From Caulobacter sp. (GTDB lineage: Bacteria > Pseudomonadota > Alphaproteobacteria > Caulobacterales > Caulobacteraceae), in the NCBI GenBank assembly GCA_014378155.1, contig JACMOF010000049.1:1-5493 (forward strand): a stretch of 5,493 nt of DNA. Reading direction: 5' to 3'. Positions 5,347 through 5,493 of the stretch are shown here, in pieces. The position numbers were made by a program, and so were the translations under genes. The notes under the pieces were generated by a model, which had not been told where the DNA came from, did not search any database, and worked only from the letters and a program-made list of their open reading frames with translations. Numbering within the stretch: position 1 is the first letter of the stretch; each line of letters starts with the position of its first letter.

Positions 5347-5493
5347 TAACGCTTGCCGCGTGGTCCGCCGGCGCCGCTGGACTTGCCGCCCGGACGAGGG
5401 GCCGACTTGGCCACCCCGGGCTTGGACCACACCTTGCCCGCTTCGCCGGGCTTGGTCGCGCCGGTCGCCTTGACCGTGCTGGGCTTACTCCCC
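5346..5493 (-). CDS. C-terminal tail of an unidentified protein, basic and Lys/Pro/Gly-rich (5' end outside window)
   Basis: The minus strand is open from the window edge to a TAG at 5348-5346, giving 48 residues that end in GGPRGKR. The segment is strongly basic and of low complexity, with repeated KPG-type units (TKPGEAGK, SKPGVAK, RPGGK), no acidic cluster and no hydrophobic core, so it is a disordered tail rather than a domain. The reading is supported by typical high-GC codon choice in this frame. Tails like this are common at the end of alphaproteobacterial RNA-binding proteins, notably RluB-type 23S rRNA pseudouridine synthases and DEAD-box RNA helicases, and they also occur in histone-like proteins. 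A pseudouridine synthase would fit because that gene often neighbours rsmD, but the catalytic domain is outside the window and the identity is not established. Confidence 0.6.
   Translation of the reverse strand, partial: GSKPSTVKATGATKPGEAGKVWSKPGVAKSAPRPGGKSSGAGGPRGKR

Noticed and set aside
1..5493. Mobile element, CRISPR, phage-defence or toxin-antitoxin system
   Set aside because: No transposase, integrase, direct-repeat array or paired small genes are visible. The CPBP (Abi-family) protein alone is not evidence for a defence system.

Overview
The window reads as an ordinary chromosomal segment of a high-GC alphaproteobacterium, most likely Caulobacter or a close relative. I base this on the strong G/C bias at third codon positions, the gene families present, a GCTATAGC element close to the Caulobacter housekeeping -10 consensus (GCTANAWC as I recall it), and a marked scarcity of GANTC, the CcrM methylation site. 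I found only two GANTC copies on reading through. The species assignment is inference. I see no insertion sequence, phage gene, CRISPR array, tRNA or rRNA.

Left part (1-1884): the 3' end of an AsmA-family gene runs rightward into the window and stops at 630. It converges on rsmD (16S rRNA guanine-N2 methyltransferase), with a strong hairpin between the two stops. rsmD lies 2 nt downstream of a TMEM175/DUF1211-type potassium-channel gene on the same (-) strand, so the two look like one transcript, with the rsmD ribosome-binding site inside the last codons of the channel gene.

Middle part (1885-3603): a 119-bp divergent spacer separates the TMEM175 gene from a rightward CPBP-family membrane protease gene. 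The CPBP gene ends one base away from the stop of a leftward lysophospholipid acyltransferase (PlsC-like) gene.

Right part (2953-5306): the acyltransferase sits 2 nt downstream of a CdsA-like phosphatidate cytidylyltransferase gene. The CdsA-like gene is divergent from a CDP-alcohol phosphatidyltransferase gene, across a short spacer with a palindromic -10-like element. Together the three proteins could make phosphatidic acid, activate it to CDP-diacylglycerol and transfer the phosphatidyl group to an alcohol. This is a compact, self-contained phospholipid-headgroup module that resembles ynbA/ynbB-type clusters rather than the housekeeping cdsA locus. Its CDP-alcohol transferase has a non-canonical catalytic motif. 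The CdsA-like gene has no ATG start, and its best ribosome-binding site precedes an ATT codon. These are the two most interesting points.

Right edge (5346-5493): the basic, Lys/Pro/Gly-rich C-terminal tail of another leftward gene enters the window. It is separated from the transferase gene by a hairpin that overlaps its stop codon.
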